The notes beneath the pieces were generated by a model that searched no databases, was not told the origin of the DNA, and was given only the letters and a program-made list of their open reading frames with translations. Positions 43,692 to 53,391 of a stretch of 64,000 bases of DNA are shown piece by piece; position 1 is the first letter of the stretch; each line of letters opens with the position of its first letter. Source of the stretch: Pyxidicoccus parkwaysis (lineage in GTDB: Bacteria > Myxococcota > Myxococcia > Myxococcales > Myxococcaceae); the NCBI RefSeq assembly GCF_017301735.1, contig NZ_CP071090.1:1302001-1366000 (forward strand), in the 5' to 3' direction. The position numbers and the translations under genes are program-made.

Positions 43692-45059
43692 TCACGGACG
43701 ACCTCCCGTGGCCGTGCCCTCCGAGGGCGCGAAGTGCAGCCCGTCCACCAGCGGCAGGCCCTGCGCGTCGAAGCGCAGCCCGCCCACGTCCGGAGCGAGG
43801 CGCACGCCCAGGCCCTGCGCGTACAGCGGCACCAGCGGCACGGACGGCGCCAGCGCCAGGGCCCGCTCGCGCGCCCGGGTGTCCCGCGCCGCCGCGTCCG
43901 CCAGCGCGCCGATGGCCGGCAACTCCACGCCGAGCAAGTCCCTGCGCCCGCCCGCGTCCAGCACCACCGCGAGCGCGGGGCCCGCCACGGGCGGCAGCAG
44001 CAGCGCGTGCAGCATCAGCTCGAAGTCGCCCTTCGCCCAGCGCGTGCGCAGCGACGCGCGCGGCGTCGGCTCCAGCGCCACGGTGTAGCCGCGGTCGTGC
44101 AGCTTCACCTGGATGCGCTCGGCCACCGCGCGCTGGTCCTCCAGCGAGGCGTCGTACAGCAGCGTCACCGTGCGCGGCGTGCTCGCGGCGGGAGGCGCGG
44201 GGCGGGGACGAGGCCCCTGCGGCATCAGCGCCGGGGGCAGCAGGTGCGGCATGGGCTGCGCCGGCGCGTGGACGAACAGGCGCGTGAGGTCCTCGCGGTC
44301 GATGGCGCTCTCCACCGCCTGCCGGAAGTCCGCGGGCAGCTTGCGCGGAGAGAAGGCCAGGAAGGTGGCGTAGTAGGGCGCCCCCGCCGTGGTGTCCGTC
44401 TCCGTGGACACGCCCAGCTCCAGCTGCACCTGCCGCGACGACCACAGGCGCGCCAGGCCCCGCTCATCCGTGCCGGTGAGCAGCAGCCGGTCCAGGTACG
44501 GCCTTCCCTGTGGCCACGCGAGCTGCGCCTCCAGGGTACCCCGGCCCGCCGCGCTGAAGGGCCCCTGCGCGGGCCCCACGGGCGCGGCCAGCGCCGGGTG
44601 GCACAGCGCGCGCTCCAGGTCCGGCCAGGGGAAGGAGAGCATCAGTTCCACCGTGGCGCCCTGGGTGCTCACCTGCCGGGCCTCGCCGCGCACCGGGTAG
44701 AGCAGGGCGCGGTACGGTGAGGCGGCCTCCGTGCTGGCCAGCCGCATCCACGCCCGGGCCAGCGCGCTCGCCGTGGCCGCACTGGGCAGCGTCAGGCGCA
44801 CCGACTGCGGCGTGGGACGTGACAGCTCGCGCGCGAGCGAGGGCTGCACCGTGCCATCCGGCATTGCCTGGCACACCGGGCGGGACAAGAGCCCCAGCAG
44901 CGTGGCCTCCAGCGGCGTGTCGGCGAGCGCGGGCTCGGCCACCTCGGGAGGACCGTCATGCGCCACGCGCAGCTCACCGCCGTAGCGCGGGCGTCCGGCC
45001 GCCAGCGCGGGCGCGGAAGAGAGGAGCAGCAGACACGCGAGAGCGGAGCGGAGCGTCAT
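43692..45059 (-). CDS. Extracellular solute-binding-like protein (SBP_bac_5 type)
   Basis: 455 residues, signal peptide 1-21 (ALACLLLLSSAPALAAG). The body resembles oligopeptide-binding proteins of family 5: RYGGELRVAHDGPPEVAEPA at the start, DTPLEATLLGLLSRPVCQ, then FRQAVESAIDREDLTRLF in the middle, the family's most conserved block. It is shorter than typical members (500-550) and there is no lipobox and no permease or ATPase gene nearby, so import by an ABC transporter cannot be assumed. Its ATG overlaps the stop of the FG-GAP-like gene (ATGA), and the kinase gene begins 10 bp after its stop. It may serve as the ligand sensor for that kinase. Confidence 0.85.
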   Translation of the reverse strand: MTLRSALACLLLLSSAPALAAGRPRYGGELRVAHDGPPEVAEPALADTPLEATLLGLLSRPVCQAMPDGTVQPSLARELSRPTPQSVRLTLPSAATASALARAWMRLASTEAASPYRALLYPVRGEARQVSTQGATVELMLSFPWPDLERALCHPALAAPVGPAQGPFSAAGRGTLEAQLAWPQGRPYLDRLLLTGTDERGLARLWSSRQVQLELGVSTETDTTAGAPYYATFLAFSPRKLPADFRQAVESAIDREDLTRLFVHAPAQPMPHLLPPALMPQGPRPRPAPPAASTPRTVTLLYDASLEDQRAVAERIQVKLHDRGYTVALEPTPRASLRTRWAKGDFELMLHALLLPPVAGPALAVVLDAGGRRDLLGVELPAIGALADAAARDTRARERALALAPSVPLVPLYAQGLGVRLAPDVGGLRFDAQGLPLVDGLHFAPSEGTATGGRP

Positions 45060-46429
45060 GGCGCACCGTGGCGCAGGAGGAAGAGCTCGCCGGTACCATC
45101 CGGCTTCGACAGGCCCACCACCACCTCGCGGCGCTTGTCGCCGTCCAGGTCGGCTGTCACCACGTACAGTGCGCGGCCCGGGGGCAGTGCGCCCTGCCAC
45201 AGCGGCTCGTGCGCGGTGGGGTCGTCGCCGTTGGAGGCGTACACCCGCAGCACGTCCGGCGAGGGCTGGAGCTGCGGCGAGGTGGTGAGCAACTCCGGCG
45301 GCCCGTCACCGTCCACGTCGCCCAGCGCGCTGCCGGCGCCCAGGCCCGTGAGCCGCGAGGGCGCCGCACCCGCTCGTGCGTAGAGGGACGCGGAGCCGTC
45401 CGGGTGGACGAAGAGCAGCCGCGACGCGGACAGGCTCGCGGTGGTGAAGGGCGCGGGCACCGTCAGCGTGCGCCCGTCCGCCAGCCGCACCTCCGGCGTG
45501 AAGGAAGTCTGTCCGGGGACGAAGGTGCCGCGCTCGGCGGCCCCGAGCGGCGCCGCATCCGGCGTGCCCACGGGCTTCAGCATGCCGCGCGCCGCGTCCA
45601 GCGTGAGCACCTCGCCGTGCGCGTGACGCGTGCTCCAGGCCGCCAGCCTCGGCGGCCCCGGCAGCACCGCGAGCGCACCGAAGGGCTCTCGCGTGGTGGC
45701 GTTGCTCGGAGGCAGCGCGTCCAATTCGCGCCGCGCCAGCAGCCGCCCGTCCGCCGCGAAGACGGACACGTCGTACTCGGTGAGGGCGGCAATCTCGTCC
45801 CGGCCGTCGCCGTCCAAATCGCCCGAGGCCAGCGCCGCGAGCGGATGCTCCAGCTTCGCCAGCACCGCGCCCAGGAGGCGCACGCCCCGCGTCGCGGTGC
45901 CATTCGTCGCGGGCGCGGACGGGCCGCCCACCGAGGCCAGCGCCAGCGTGGCCGCGTCCGCCTCCACCGACTCCGCCACCGCGCCCGAGGGCTTCGGCGG
46001 GCGCGTGGCCGTGCGGCCGGACCAGAAGTTCACCCACGTGCCCAGCGCGTCGCCGCGCGCGCGCAACTCACCGGCCTCCACGTCCAGCGTGAGGCGCACC
46101 AGCGTGCGCGCGCCCTGGGCCCGCGCGGCCGCTTCCGCCGCCTCGGCCGTGGGCGCGTCCACCACCACCGGCGCCAGCGACAGCGCGGCCAGCCGCGCGG
46201 CCAGCTCGCTGCCCACCGCGCGCCGCAACTCGGCGGTGCTTCCGGCGAGGTGCAGGGCCACCGGCGGCTCCGGAGGCAGCGCGCGCACCGCGTCCGCCAG
46301 CGACTTCGCGAGGCGGTCGACGGCGGAGGCCTCCTCCGGCGTGGAAGCAGCGGCGCCGGCTCGAGGAACGACACCAGCCGCGAGCGCGGCCAGCAGCGGG
46401 GCGAGGAGCAACGCTCGGCTTCGGCTCAC
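45056..46429 (-). CDS. Exported FG-GAP/VCBS-like repeat protein
   Basis: 457 residues from a GTG that overlaps the PBP stop by four bases, with AGGAAGG four bases upstream. Signal peptide 1-27. Residues 30-160 are alpha/beta and Ala-rich. From residue 190 on, Asp-rich beta-propeller-like repeats appear: ALASGDLDGDGRDEIAAL, ALGDVDGDGPPELLTT and VTADLDGDKRREVVVGL, as in FG-GAP or VCBS repeats that bind calcium. Protein is probably periplasmic. Tight coupling with a class A PBP on one side and a solute-binding-like protein on the other points to a role in cell-wall monitoring, which is inference. Confidence 0.87.
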   Translation of the reverse strand: MSRSRALLLAPLLAALAAGVVPRAGAAASTPEEASAVDRLAKSLADAVRALPPEPPVALHLAGSTAELRRAVGSELAARLAALSLAPVVVDAPTAEAAEAAARAQGARTLVRLTLDVEAGELRARGDALGTWVNFWSGRTATRPPKPSGAVAESVEADAATLALASVGGPSAPATNGTATRGVRLLGAVLAKLEHPLAALASGDLDGDGRDEIAALTEYDVSVFAADGRLLARRELDALPPSNATTREPFGALAVLPGPPRLAAWSTRHAHGEVLTLDAARGMLKPVGTPDAAPLGAAERGTFVPGQTSFTPEVRLADGRTLTVPAPFTTASLSASRLLFVHPDGSASLYARAGAAPSRLTGLGAGSALGDVDGDGPPELLTTSPQLQPSPDVLRVYASNGDDPTAHEPLWQGALPPGRALYVVTADLDGDKRREVVVGLSKPDGTGELFLLRHGAP

Positions 46430-49083
46430 AAACCCTTCCTGTTGCCTTCGTCGAGGAAGAACTGGTCGGTGGACACCTGACCGGGCGGGGGCGCCTCGGC
46501 GGTGGGCTGCGTGCCCTCCAGGAACGGCTCCAGACGGCCCGGGACGGAGTTGCCCGCGAGCAGCCCGCTGGCGGGGTCGATGCGCACCTGCACGATTCCG
46601 GGCGGCACCTCGAACTCGCGCGCGGGCAGGCCCTCGTGGGCCACGCGCATGAACTTGAGCCAGATGGGCAGCGCGGCGCGGCCACCCGTCTCGCTGCCGC
46701 CCAGCGGCGAGTTGTCGTCGAAGCCCACCCACGCGCTGGCCACCCAGTCCGCCGTGTAGCCGGAGAACCACGTGTCCTTCGACTCCTGCGTGGTGCCCGT
46801 CTTGCCCGCGGCGGGGCGATTCAATTCCGTCACAGCCCGGGCCGTGCCCTCCTCCACCACGCTGCGCATCAGCGACGTGGCCAGGTACGCCACGGCCGGA
46901 GGCAGCGTCTCCTCGAAGGCGGGCTGGTGCTCCTCCATCACCTTGCCGCTCCTGTCGCGCACGCGCAGCAGCAGCAGCGGCTCCGCGTAGCGGCCGTTGG
47001 CCTGGAGCGTCGCGTACGCGTTGACGGCCTCCAGCATCGTCACCTCACCGGTGCCCAGCGCCAGCGTGAGGTTCTCCGGCAGCGCGGAGTGGATGCCCGC
47101 GCGCCGCGCGAAGTCGATGGCGGTGGCCGGCGTGAGTGCCTCGATGAGCCGCACCGACACCGTGTTCTTCGACTTGGTGAGCGCCGCGCGCAGCGTCATC
47201 GGCCCCTCGAACTGGCGGTCGTAGTTCTGCGGCTTCCACGTCTTGCCCGTGTACGGGTCGCGAATCGTCTCCGGCGCGTCGTTCACCTTGGACAGCGGCG
47301 TGAAGCGCCCGCTGCCCATGGCCGCAGCGTAGAGGAACGGCTTGAAGGACGAGCCCGGCTGCCGCTTCGCCTGCGTGGCGCGGTTGAAGGACGAGCGCTC
47401 CGCGTCGTAGCCGCCCACCAGCGCCACCACATTGCGGTTCTCCGGGTTGATGACCACGAGGCCGCCCTGCACCACGGGCACCTGGTCCAGCGCGGCCTCC
47501 ACGAAGGCCGGCGCGGGCGGCGCCTTCAACACGCGCACGTAGACGAGCTGCCCCTTGGCGAGCACGTCGGCGATGCCCTTGGGCGCGCCCTTGCCCTTCT
47601 GCCGCGCCCACGTCGCGCTGGAGAAGGGCACTTCGGCCGTGCGGCCCACCAGGTCCACCTTCGCCACGTTGCGCTTCTCGTCCACTTCGGTGACGTAGCC
47701 GGTGAGGCGCAGGCCCTCCTCCAGCGGCTTGAGGCGCACGTTGCGCGCCAGCAACTCCTCCTCGGAGCGCGCGGCCTCCTCCTCGGGCGTCAGCTCCGGG
47801 AGCTGCTCCTCGGCGCCGTCCTCCTCCAGCTCCGCCGTGCTGCCGACGGCCGCCTGCGGCGCCTTGGGCTCCTCCTTCTCCACCTTCGCCAGCGGCGACA
47901 GGTCCGCCACGTAGCCCTGGTCCTTCTGCCGGCGCCCGGCCTCCTCGATGCGGGCGGACACGAGCGCGCGGAAGCGCTCCCACTGCGCGTCCGTCAGCGT
48001 GCCCCTCGGGCCGCGGTAGCCCTGGCGCCGGTCCACCGCTTCCAGGCCCTCGCGCACCGACTGCTCGGCGGCGGCCTGGAGCTTCGGCACCATGGCGATG
48101 TCCACGCGCAGGCCGCCCTCCATGACGGCCTTCTCGCCGTAGCGCTCCACGAGCGTGCGGCGAATCTCCTCCGAGTAGTACAGGCCCACGGCCTTCTCCT
48201 GGCGCGGCGCCAGGACGATGGGCTTCGCCACTTCCGCCTCCGCCACCGCGGCCGGCACGAAGCCGTGCTGCGCCATCTGCCGCAGCACGTACGTCTGCCG
48301 CGACTTGGCGCGCGTCATGTTCGTCACCGGATTGATGCGGTGGGGCAACTGCACCGTGCCCGCGAGCACCGCCGCCTCGCCCACGCCCAAATCCTTCGCG
48401 TGCTTGCCGAAGTAGAAGAGCGCGGCCTCCTCCAGGCCGTAGCGGCGCTGCCCGTAGTAGGACTGGTTGATGTAGAGCGCGAGAATCTGGTCCTTCGTCA
48501 GCGCCTCCTCCACGCGCGGCGTCAGAATCCACTCGCGCGCCTTGCGCGCGAAGCTGCGCTCCGGCGTGAGCAGGAGGTTCTTCACCACCTGCTGCGTAAT
48601 CGTGGACGCGCCGGACTTGCGGCTGCCGGGGATGAGGTTCTTGATGGCCGCGCGGGCGATGCCGAACGGGTCGATGCCCTCGTGCTTGTAGAAGTCCGCG
48701 TCCTCGGCGGCGAGGAAGGCGTTGCGCACGTGCGGCGGCAAGTCCTCCACGCGCACCAGCGTGCGGCGCTCGTGCGCGAACTCCGCGCACAGGCTGCCGT
48801 CGGCGCACGTCACCTTCGTCACCTGCGGCGGCTGGTAGTCGCGCAGGCTCTCCACCGACGGCAGGTCCCGGCTGTAATAGAAGTACCCGCCGACGATTGC
48901 GCCCAGGCCGAGCACCAGCCCCACCACGCCGAGGACGAGCAGCCGCTTCGTCCAGCGCCAGAGCCTGGCCCCGAAGCCTGGCCGCGCGGAGGCCGGAGGC
49001 GGCGCGGAAGGGGGCGTGGAGGTTGCGGACGGATTGGGGTTCTCGGGAGCCGGAGTCATGGCGCTTTCGGAAGGGGTCTGCAC
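46426..49083 (-). CDS. Class A penicillin-binding protein (PBP1A type)
   Basis: 885 residues; Met9 is an alternative start. Pro-rich cytoplasmic tail to about 36, membrane helix at 47-68. The transglycosylase domain (GT51) has AEDADFYKHEGIDPFGIARA with the catalytic Glu near 128 and TITQQVVKNLLLT. The transpeptidase has Ser578 and Lys581 in PGSSFKPFLYA, the SKN triad in TKSKNTVSVRLIE, and KTGTT from Lys761. An OB-like insert with a Glu-rich loop lies at about 395-530. It polymerises and cross-links peptidoglycan. First gene of the five-gene run with the FG-GAP, solute-binding and kinase genes; a TPR gene lies upstream on the same strand after 72 bp. Confidence 0.96.
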   Translation of the reverse strand: MQTPSESAMTPAPENPNPSATSTPPSAPPPASARPGFGARLWRWTKRLLVLGVVGLVLGLGAIVGGYFYYSRDLPSVESLRDYQPPQVTKVTCADGSLCAEFAHERRTLVRVEDLPPHVRNAFLAAEDADFYKHEGIDPFGIARAAIKNLIPGSRKSGASTITQQVVKNLLLTPERSFARKAREWILTPRVEEALTKDQILALYINQSYYGQRRYGLEEAALFYFGKHAKDLGVGEAAVLAGTVQLPHRINPVTNMTRAKSRQTYVLRQMAQHGFVPAAVAEAEVAKPIVLAPRQEKAVGLYYSEEIRRTLVERYGEKAVMEGGLRVDIAMVPKLQAAAEQSVREGLEAVDRRQGYRGPRGTLTDAQWERFRALVSARIEEAGRRQKDQGYVADLSPLAKVEKEEPKAPQAAVGSTAELEEDGAEEQLPELTPEEEAARSEEELLARNVRLKPLEEGLRLTGYVTEVDEKRNVAKVDLVGRTAEVPFSSATWARQKGKGAPKGIADVLAKGQLVYVRVLKAPPAPAFVEAALDQVPVVQGGLVVINPENRNVVALVGGYDAERSSFNRATQAKRQPGSSFKPFLYAAAMGSGRFTPLSKVNDAPETIRDPYTGKTWKPQNYDRQFEGPMTLRAALTKSKNTVSVRLIEALTPATAIDFARRAGIHSALPENLTLALGTGEVTMLEAVNAYATLQANGRYAEPLLLLRVRDRSGKVMEEHQPAFEETLPPAVAYLATSLMRSVVEEGTARAVTELNRPAAGKTGTTQESKDTWFSGYTADWVASAWVGFDDNSPLGGSETGGRAALPIWLKFMRVAHEGLPAREFEVPPGIVQVRIDPASGLLAGNSVPGRLEPFLEGTQPTAEAPPPGQVSTDQFFLDEGNRKGL

Positions 49084-49155
49084 GTTAGACCGCGCGGACG
49101 GGAACGGGAACCGCCCGATGGGCCCTGATGAGGCCGGCCCCCGGGCGAGGGAGCG

Positions 49156-50202
49156 CTACGGAACAGACGGCGCGGGCACCTCCCCGGGCCGGAGCGCCGG
49201 GGCCTCCAGGCCCCCGGGGAGCGCGGCGTCCACGCGGGCCAGCCGGTTGACGCGGTCCGCGTTGACGCGCGCCTGCACGTAGCGCGGCGACAGCCGGGTG
49301 GCGTTGGCGTACGCGGCGCGCGCCTCCTCCATGCGGCCCAGCCGCTCGTACGCGACCCCGAGGTTGTTGTGGACGTAGGCCACGTGGGGCAACAGGGCGG
49401 CGGCCTGGGCGAGCACGTCCGCCGCCCTGCCATTCTCCCCCGCGCGCAGGTAGGCGAAGCCCAGGTTGTTCAGCGCGTAGCCGTGCTCCGGCTCCAGGTG
49501 GACGGCCTGCTGGAAGCGGAGGATGGCGGACGGGAGCTGCCCCGCGCCCAGGTGGGCCCGGCCGAGCACCTGGTACACCTCCGCGTCCTCGGGGCTGCGC
49601 AGCACGGCCTCCTCGCCCACCTGCACGGCCTCCGCGTAGCGGCCCAGCGTCACCAGCAGTCGCGCCTGTTGCACCAGCGCGCCGGAGTCGTCGGGCAGCA
49701 GCCGGCCGAGCTGCTCGTACGCCCGCACCGCCACCTCCGTCTGCCCCATGAGGCGGGCGAGCCGCGCGGCCTGCGCCAGCGCGTCCGTGTCGGCCGGGTC
49801 GTCATGCAGGGCGCGGCGGCACTCCGTGAGGGCGCCGGAGAGGTCTCCCAACTCTCGCAGCGTGCGCGCCCGCGCGAGGTGGTCCACCGGCCGCCCGTGC
49901 GCGTGGGGCAGCGCGAGCAGCGCGTCCTGCGCCGGCTCACGGGCCGCCACGGGCTCGACGCGCGTGGGTTCCGTGGGCGCGGCGGCGGACGGCGCCGGGG
50001 AAGGCGCGGGGCCGGGGCCCTCGTGGGTACGGGCCTGCTGGACAACGGCGAGCCACGGGCGCCACGTCGCCGGCAGGGGCACGTCATCCCACGCGGCGAC
50101 TCCGAGCGCGGCGAGGCAGGCGGGCAGCAGCGCATTCTTCAATGCGGCGGGCAGGCGGAAGCGGGAGGGGGCTGCGGCCTTGCGGGTACGCGTGGGGCTC
50201 AT
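49156..50202 (-). CDS. TPR-repeat membrane-anchored protein
   Basis: 348 residues. A short basic start is followed by a hydrophobic stretch at about 21-37 (ALKNALLPACLAALGVAA), a likely N-terminal anchor, then a Pro/Ala linker. Six or seven TPR units cover 105-325, such as GALTECRRALHDDPADTDAL, AILRFQQAVHLEPEHGYALN and HNNLGVAYERLGRMEEARAA. A protein-interaction scaffold, perhaps for the PBP made by the next gene, 72 bp away on the same strand; co-transcription is possible but unproven. Confidence 0.9.
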   Translation of the reverse strand: MSPTRTRKAAAPSRFRLPAALKNALLPACLAALGVAAWDDVPLPATWRPWLAVVQQARTHEGPGPAPSPAPSAAAPTEPTRVEPVAAREPAQDALLALPHAHGRPVDHLARARTLRELGDLSGALTECRRALHDDPADTDALAQAARLARLMGQTEVAVRAYEQLGRLLPDDSGALVQQARLLVTLGRYAEAVQVGEEAVLRSPEDAEVYQVLGRAHLGAGQLPSAILRFQQAVHLEPEHGYALNNLGFAYLRAGENGRAADVLAQAAALLPHVAYVHNNLGVAYERLGRMEEARAAYANATRLSPRYVQARVNADRVNRLARVDAALPGGLEAPALRPGEVPAPSVP

Positions 50203-50371
50203 GGCGACGACACCTCGTCTGGGAGCACCGTGCGACGGGCTCCCACCCCCGGGTATTGCGATGGCCGTGCCAGAGCCCGTGCCCCGAGAGCCCGGAGAGG
50301 GTGTGTCCCCCTGGCCACACGGACGGGGAAAAGCGTGGCGGGGGCGCGGGTGTCATGCGACGGTCCGCGCG

Positions 50372-51142
50372 ATGAAAATCGCCACCTGGAACGTGAACTC
50401 GGTGCGGGCCCGGCAGGAGCGCCTGCTCGAGTGGCTGAAGACGCGGCAGCCAGACATCCTCTGCCTTCAGGAGCTCAAGTGCACCGAGGCGGACTTCCCC
50501 CTGGAGCCCGTGCGCGCGCTCGGCTACCACGCCGCCCTCAACGGACAGAAGACGTACAACGGCGTCGCCATCCTCTCGAAGGAGGAGCCGCGCGACGTGG
50601 TGAAGGGCCTGTCGGACGGCGTGGAGGACACGCACGCGCGCCTCATCGCCGCCACGGTGGCCGGCATCCGCGTGGTGAGCGCCTACGCGCCCAACGGGCA
50701 GTCCGTCGACTCGGAGCAGTACCACTACAAGCTCCAGTGGTACGAGCGGCTGCGCCGCTACCTGGACGCGCGCCACCAGCCCGGCGAGCCCCTGATTCTG
50801 GGCGGCGACTGGAACATCGCCCCCGCCGACATCGACACGTATGACCCGAAGGAGTGGGAGGGGCAGACACTCTTCACGCCGAAGGAGAAGGACGCCCTCA
50901 AGCGCCTGTGTGACTTCGGGCTGAAGGACGCCTTCCGCCAGCTCCACCCGGACGTGCAGAAGTTCTCCTGGTGGGACTACCGCATGCTCGCCTTCCCGAA
51001 GAACCGCGGCCTGCGCATCGACCACCTCTACGTGACGGAGCCGCTCGTCTCGCGCCTCGCGGTGGTGGACGTGGACCGCGAGGAGCGCAAGGGGAAGCAG
51101 CCCTCCGACCACGCTCCGGTATGGCTGGAGCTGCGCGGATGA
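50372..51142 (+). CDS. xthA: Exodeoxyribonuclease III
   Basis: 256 residues. EEP-family AP endonuclease and 3' exonuclease: MKIATWNVNSVRARQERLLE at the start, the metal-binding Glu in CLQELKCTEADFP, VSAYAPNGQ, the Asp/Asn pair in LGGDWNIAP, and the C-terminal LRIDHLYVTEPL and SDHAPVWLEL with the catalytic His. It cuts DNA at abasic sites in base-excision repair. Monocistronic; the ATG at 50372 lies in CGCGATGAAA with no strong ribosome site. Confidence 0.97.
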   Translation: MKIATWNVNSVRARQERLLEWLKTRQPDILCLQELKCTEADFPLEPVRALGYHAALNGQKTYNGVAILSKEEPRDVVKGLSDGVEDTHARLIAATVAGIRVVSAYAPNGQSVDSEQYHYKLQWYERLRRYLDARHQPGEPLILGGDWNIAPADIDTYDPKEWEGQTLFTPKEKDALKRLCDFGLKDAFRQLHPDVQKFSWWDYRMLAFPKNRGLRIDHLYVTEPLVSRLAVVDVDREERKGKQPSDHAPVWLELRG

Positions 51143-51307
51143 CGCGCGGTGCGCGGCCCTGTTCAAGCCCCGAGGTGGGCCTGTTCGGGCTGCGTGCGGT
51201 TGAGGTCCGGGGGCTCCGCGAGTGGGCGGAGCGCCTGGCCTCTCCGTAGCATTCCCTCCTGGACAGCCGCCCGCCCGTCGACGCGTGACGCGAGGAGGCG
51301 CCCGGGG

Positions 51308-53338
51308 GTGGAATACACCATGGATTCGAGCGGACCGGACCCCGCGCTGGAGCCCACGTCCGCCGCGTTCGCGGCCATGCTGGATGGGGTGGGCCACGGC
51401 GTCGTGGCGGTGGACCGCCTGTGGCGCCTGTCCTTCGTCAACGCGTGGATGGAGCGAGTCCTCGGCCGCTCGCGCCAGCAGCTCCTGGGACGGGACTTGT
51501 GGACCGAGTTCCCGAGCCTGCGCAGCAGCTCCTTCGGCGCCGCCTACCAGCGCGCCATGCGCGACGGCGTCGAGGTCATCCACGAGGACTTCGTCGCCAT
51601 CTCCAATGCCTGGTTCGAGGCGCGCGCCTCGCCCTCGTCCACGGGGCTCATCCTCTTCATCCGCGACGTGACGGACCGGCGCCTCGCCGCGCAGGACCTG
51701 AGGGACCGCGAGAACCGCCTGCGCGAGAGCGAGGCGCGCTTCCGCAACCTGGCGGACAGCGCGCCCGTGATGCTGTGGATGACGGACACGACGGGGGCCT
51801 GCAACTACCACAACCGCCAATGGCGCGAGTTCACCGGCCAGACGGCGGCGGAGGCCAACGGCTTCGGGTGGATGGCCACCCTGCACCCCGAGGACCGCGA
51901 GCGGGTCAGCGAAGTCTTTCTCTCCGCGCATGGACGCCGGGAGTCCTTCCGCGTGGAGTATCGGGTCCGCACGCGCGATGGCGAGTACCGCTGGGCCATC
52001 GGCTCCGCGAGCCCCCGGCTCGACAGCGCCGGTGAGTTCCTCGGCTACATCGGCACCGTCGTCGACATCCACGAGCGCAAGCGCGTCGAGGAGCGCGTGG
52101 CCTTCGTGTCCGAGGCGAGCCGCATCCTCTCCGAGTCGCTCGACTTCGAGGCCACGCTCGTGCGCGCCACCGAGCTCGCCGTGCCCGCCCTGGGGGACTG
52201 GTGCATGCTCGACCTGCTCCTGGAGGGCGGTGGCATCAAGCGGGTGAAGGTGGCCTGCGCGGACCCCGCGCTGGAGCCGCTGGCCCGGCGGACGCAAGGC
52301 TTCCCGCCCATCGTCTCGGGCCACCCCAGACATCCGCCCAGCCGGGCGCTGCGAGAAGGGCGGGCCATCCTCGTCGCGGAGGTGGACGACGACTCCATGC
52401 GGCGGGCTGCGTACAGCCCGGAGCACCTGGCGCACATGCACGCCATCGGCTTCCACTCGGTGATGTCCGTGCCGCTGATTGCGCGGGGCCGCACGCTGGG
52501 CGTCCTCACCTTCCTGAGCATCGGCTCCGGGCGGCGCTTCACGCAGGCGGACCTGGAGACGGCCGAGGACCTGGCCCGCCGCGCCGCCCTCGCGGTGGAC
52601 AATGGCCGGCTCTACCGCGAGGCACAGCAGGCGGTGCGCGTGCGCGAGGAGTTCCTCCAGGTGGCGAGCCACGAGTTGAAGACGCCGCTGACGCCGCTGT
52701 CCCTCAAGCTGCAGATGCTGGCGCGCTCGGCGGAGTCGCTGCCGCGCGAGCGCTTCCCCCGGCTGTCGGGTGATTTGGACATGATGCGGCAGCAGGTGCA
52801 GCGCCTGTCCTCGCTGATGGACGAGCTGCTGGACATCTCGCGCATCAACTCCGGGCGCTTCTCGCTGACGCTGGAGGTGGTGGACCTCTGCGCGCTGGTG
52901 CGCGACTCGGCGGCGCGCTTCGAGCCCGAGGTGCACCGCCTGGGGGGTGGACGGCTGGTGGTGGACGTGCCGGAGCCGCTGGTGGGCGTCTGGGACAGGC
53001 AGCGGCTGGAGCAGGTGATGACCAACCTCCTGTCCAACGCGCTCAAGTACGGCGGAGGCAGGCCTGTCCACGCGCGCGTGTGGGGCGAGGGCGCCACTGC
53101 ATGCCTCGAGGTGCGGGACGAGGGCATCGGTATTGCCCCGGAGGCGCTGTCGCGCATCTTCGAGAAGTTCGAGCGCGCGGTGAGCGAGCGGCACTACGGC
53201 GGCCTGGGCCTGGGGCTCTACATCACCCGACAGATTGTCGAGGCCCTGGGCGGCACCATCTGCGTGAAGAGCGAGCCCCAGCAGGGCTCCACCTTCACCG
53301 TGCGGCTGCCGCTGACGCCGCCCACCTCACCGTCGTGA
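51308..53338 (+). CDS. PAS-PAS-GAF sensor histidine kinase
   Basis: 676 residues from GTG at 51308, which has GAGGAGG nine bases upstream; the ATG at 51320 is the alternative. No membrane helix. PAS domains at about 20-135 (MLDGVGHGVVAVDRLWR, VTDRRLAAQDL) and 145-265 (FRNLADSAPVMLWMTDTTGA, YIGTVVDIHERKRVE). A GAF domain covers 275-440. His455 is in VASHELKTPLTPLSLKLQM (HisKA), and the ATPase domain has NLLSNALKYGGG, VRDEGIGIAPEALSRIF and GGLGLGLYITRQIVE. A cytoplasmic sensor, orphan: no response regulator is near. Confidence 0.93.
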   Translation: MEYTMDSSGPDPALEPTSAAFAAMLDGVGHGVVAVDRLWRLSFVNAWMERVLGRSRQQLLGRDLWTEFPSLRSSSFGAAYQRAMRDGVEVIHEDFVAISNAWFEARASPSSTGLILFIRDVTDRRLAAQDLRDRENRLRESEARFRNLADSAPVMLWMTDTTGACNYHNRQWREFTGQTAAEANGFGWMATLHPEDRERVSEVFLSAHGRRESFRVEYRVRTRDGEYRWAIGSASPRLDSAGEFLGYIGTVVDIHERKRVEERVAFVSEASRILSESLDFEATLVRATELAVPALGDWCMLDLLLEGGGIKRVKVACADPALEPLARRTQGFPPIVSGHPRHPPSRALREGRAILVAEVDDDSMRRAAYSPEHLAHMHAIGFHSVMSVPLIARGRTLGVLTFLSIGSGRRFTQADLETAEDLARRAALAVDNGRLYREAQQAVRVREEFLQVASHELKTPLTPLSLKLQMLARSAESLPRERFPRLSGDLDMMRQQVQRLSSLMDELLDISRINSGRFSLTLEVVDLCALVRDSAARFEPEVHRLGGGRLVVDVPEPLVGVWDRQRLEQVMTNLLSNALKYGGGRPVHARVWGEGATACLEVRDEGIGIAPEALSRIFEKFERAVSERHYGGLGLGLYITRQIVEALGGTICVKSEPQQGSTFTVRLPLTPPTSPS

Positions 53339-53352
53339 GGCCCTGGCCCCAC

Positions 53353-53380
53353 GGGCCCCGGTGACACATCCCCGGGGCCC
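53353..53380. terminator. Terminator between kinase and lipoprotein genes
   Basis: Perfect 9-bp stem GGGCCCCGG / CCGGGGCCC, 10-base loop, between convergent genes. No T-run. Confidence 0.7.
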
Positions 53381-53391
53381 GCGGGCATGCA

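Noticed and set aside
43692..45059. A full oligopeptide ABC transporter operon
   Set aside because: No permease or ATPase gene lies on either side; only the binding-protein-like gene is present.
42081..49000. GC-rich Arg/Gly-rich alternate frames within the PBP and kinase genes
   Set aside because: Low-complexity composition typical of shifted frames of high-GC genes; domains are complete in the chosen frames.
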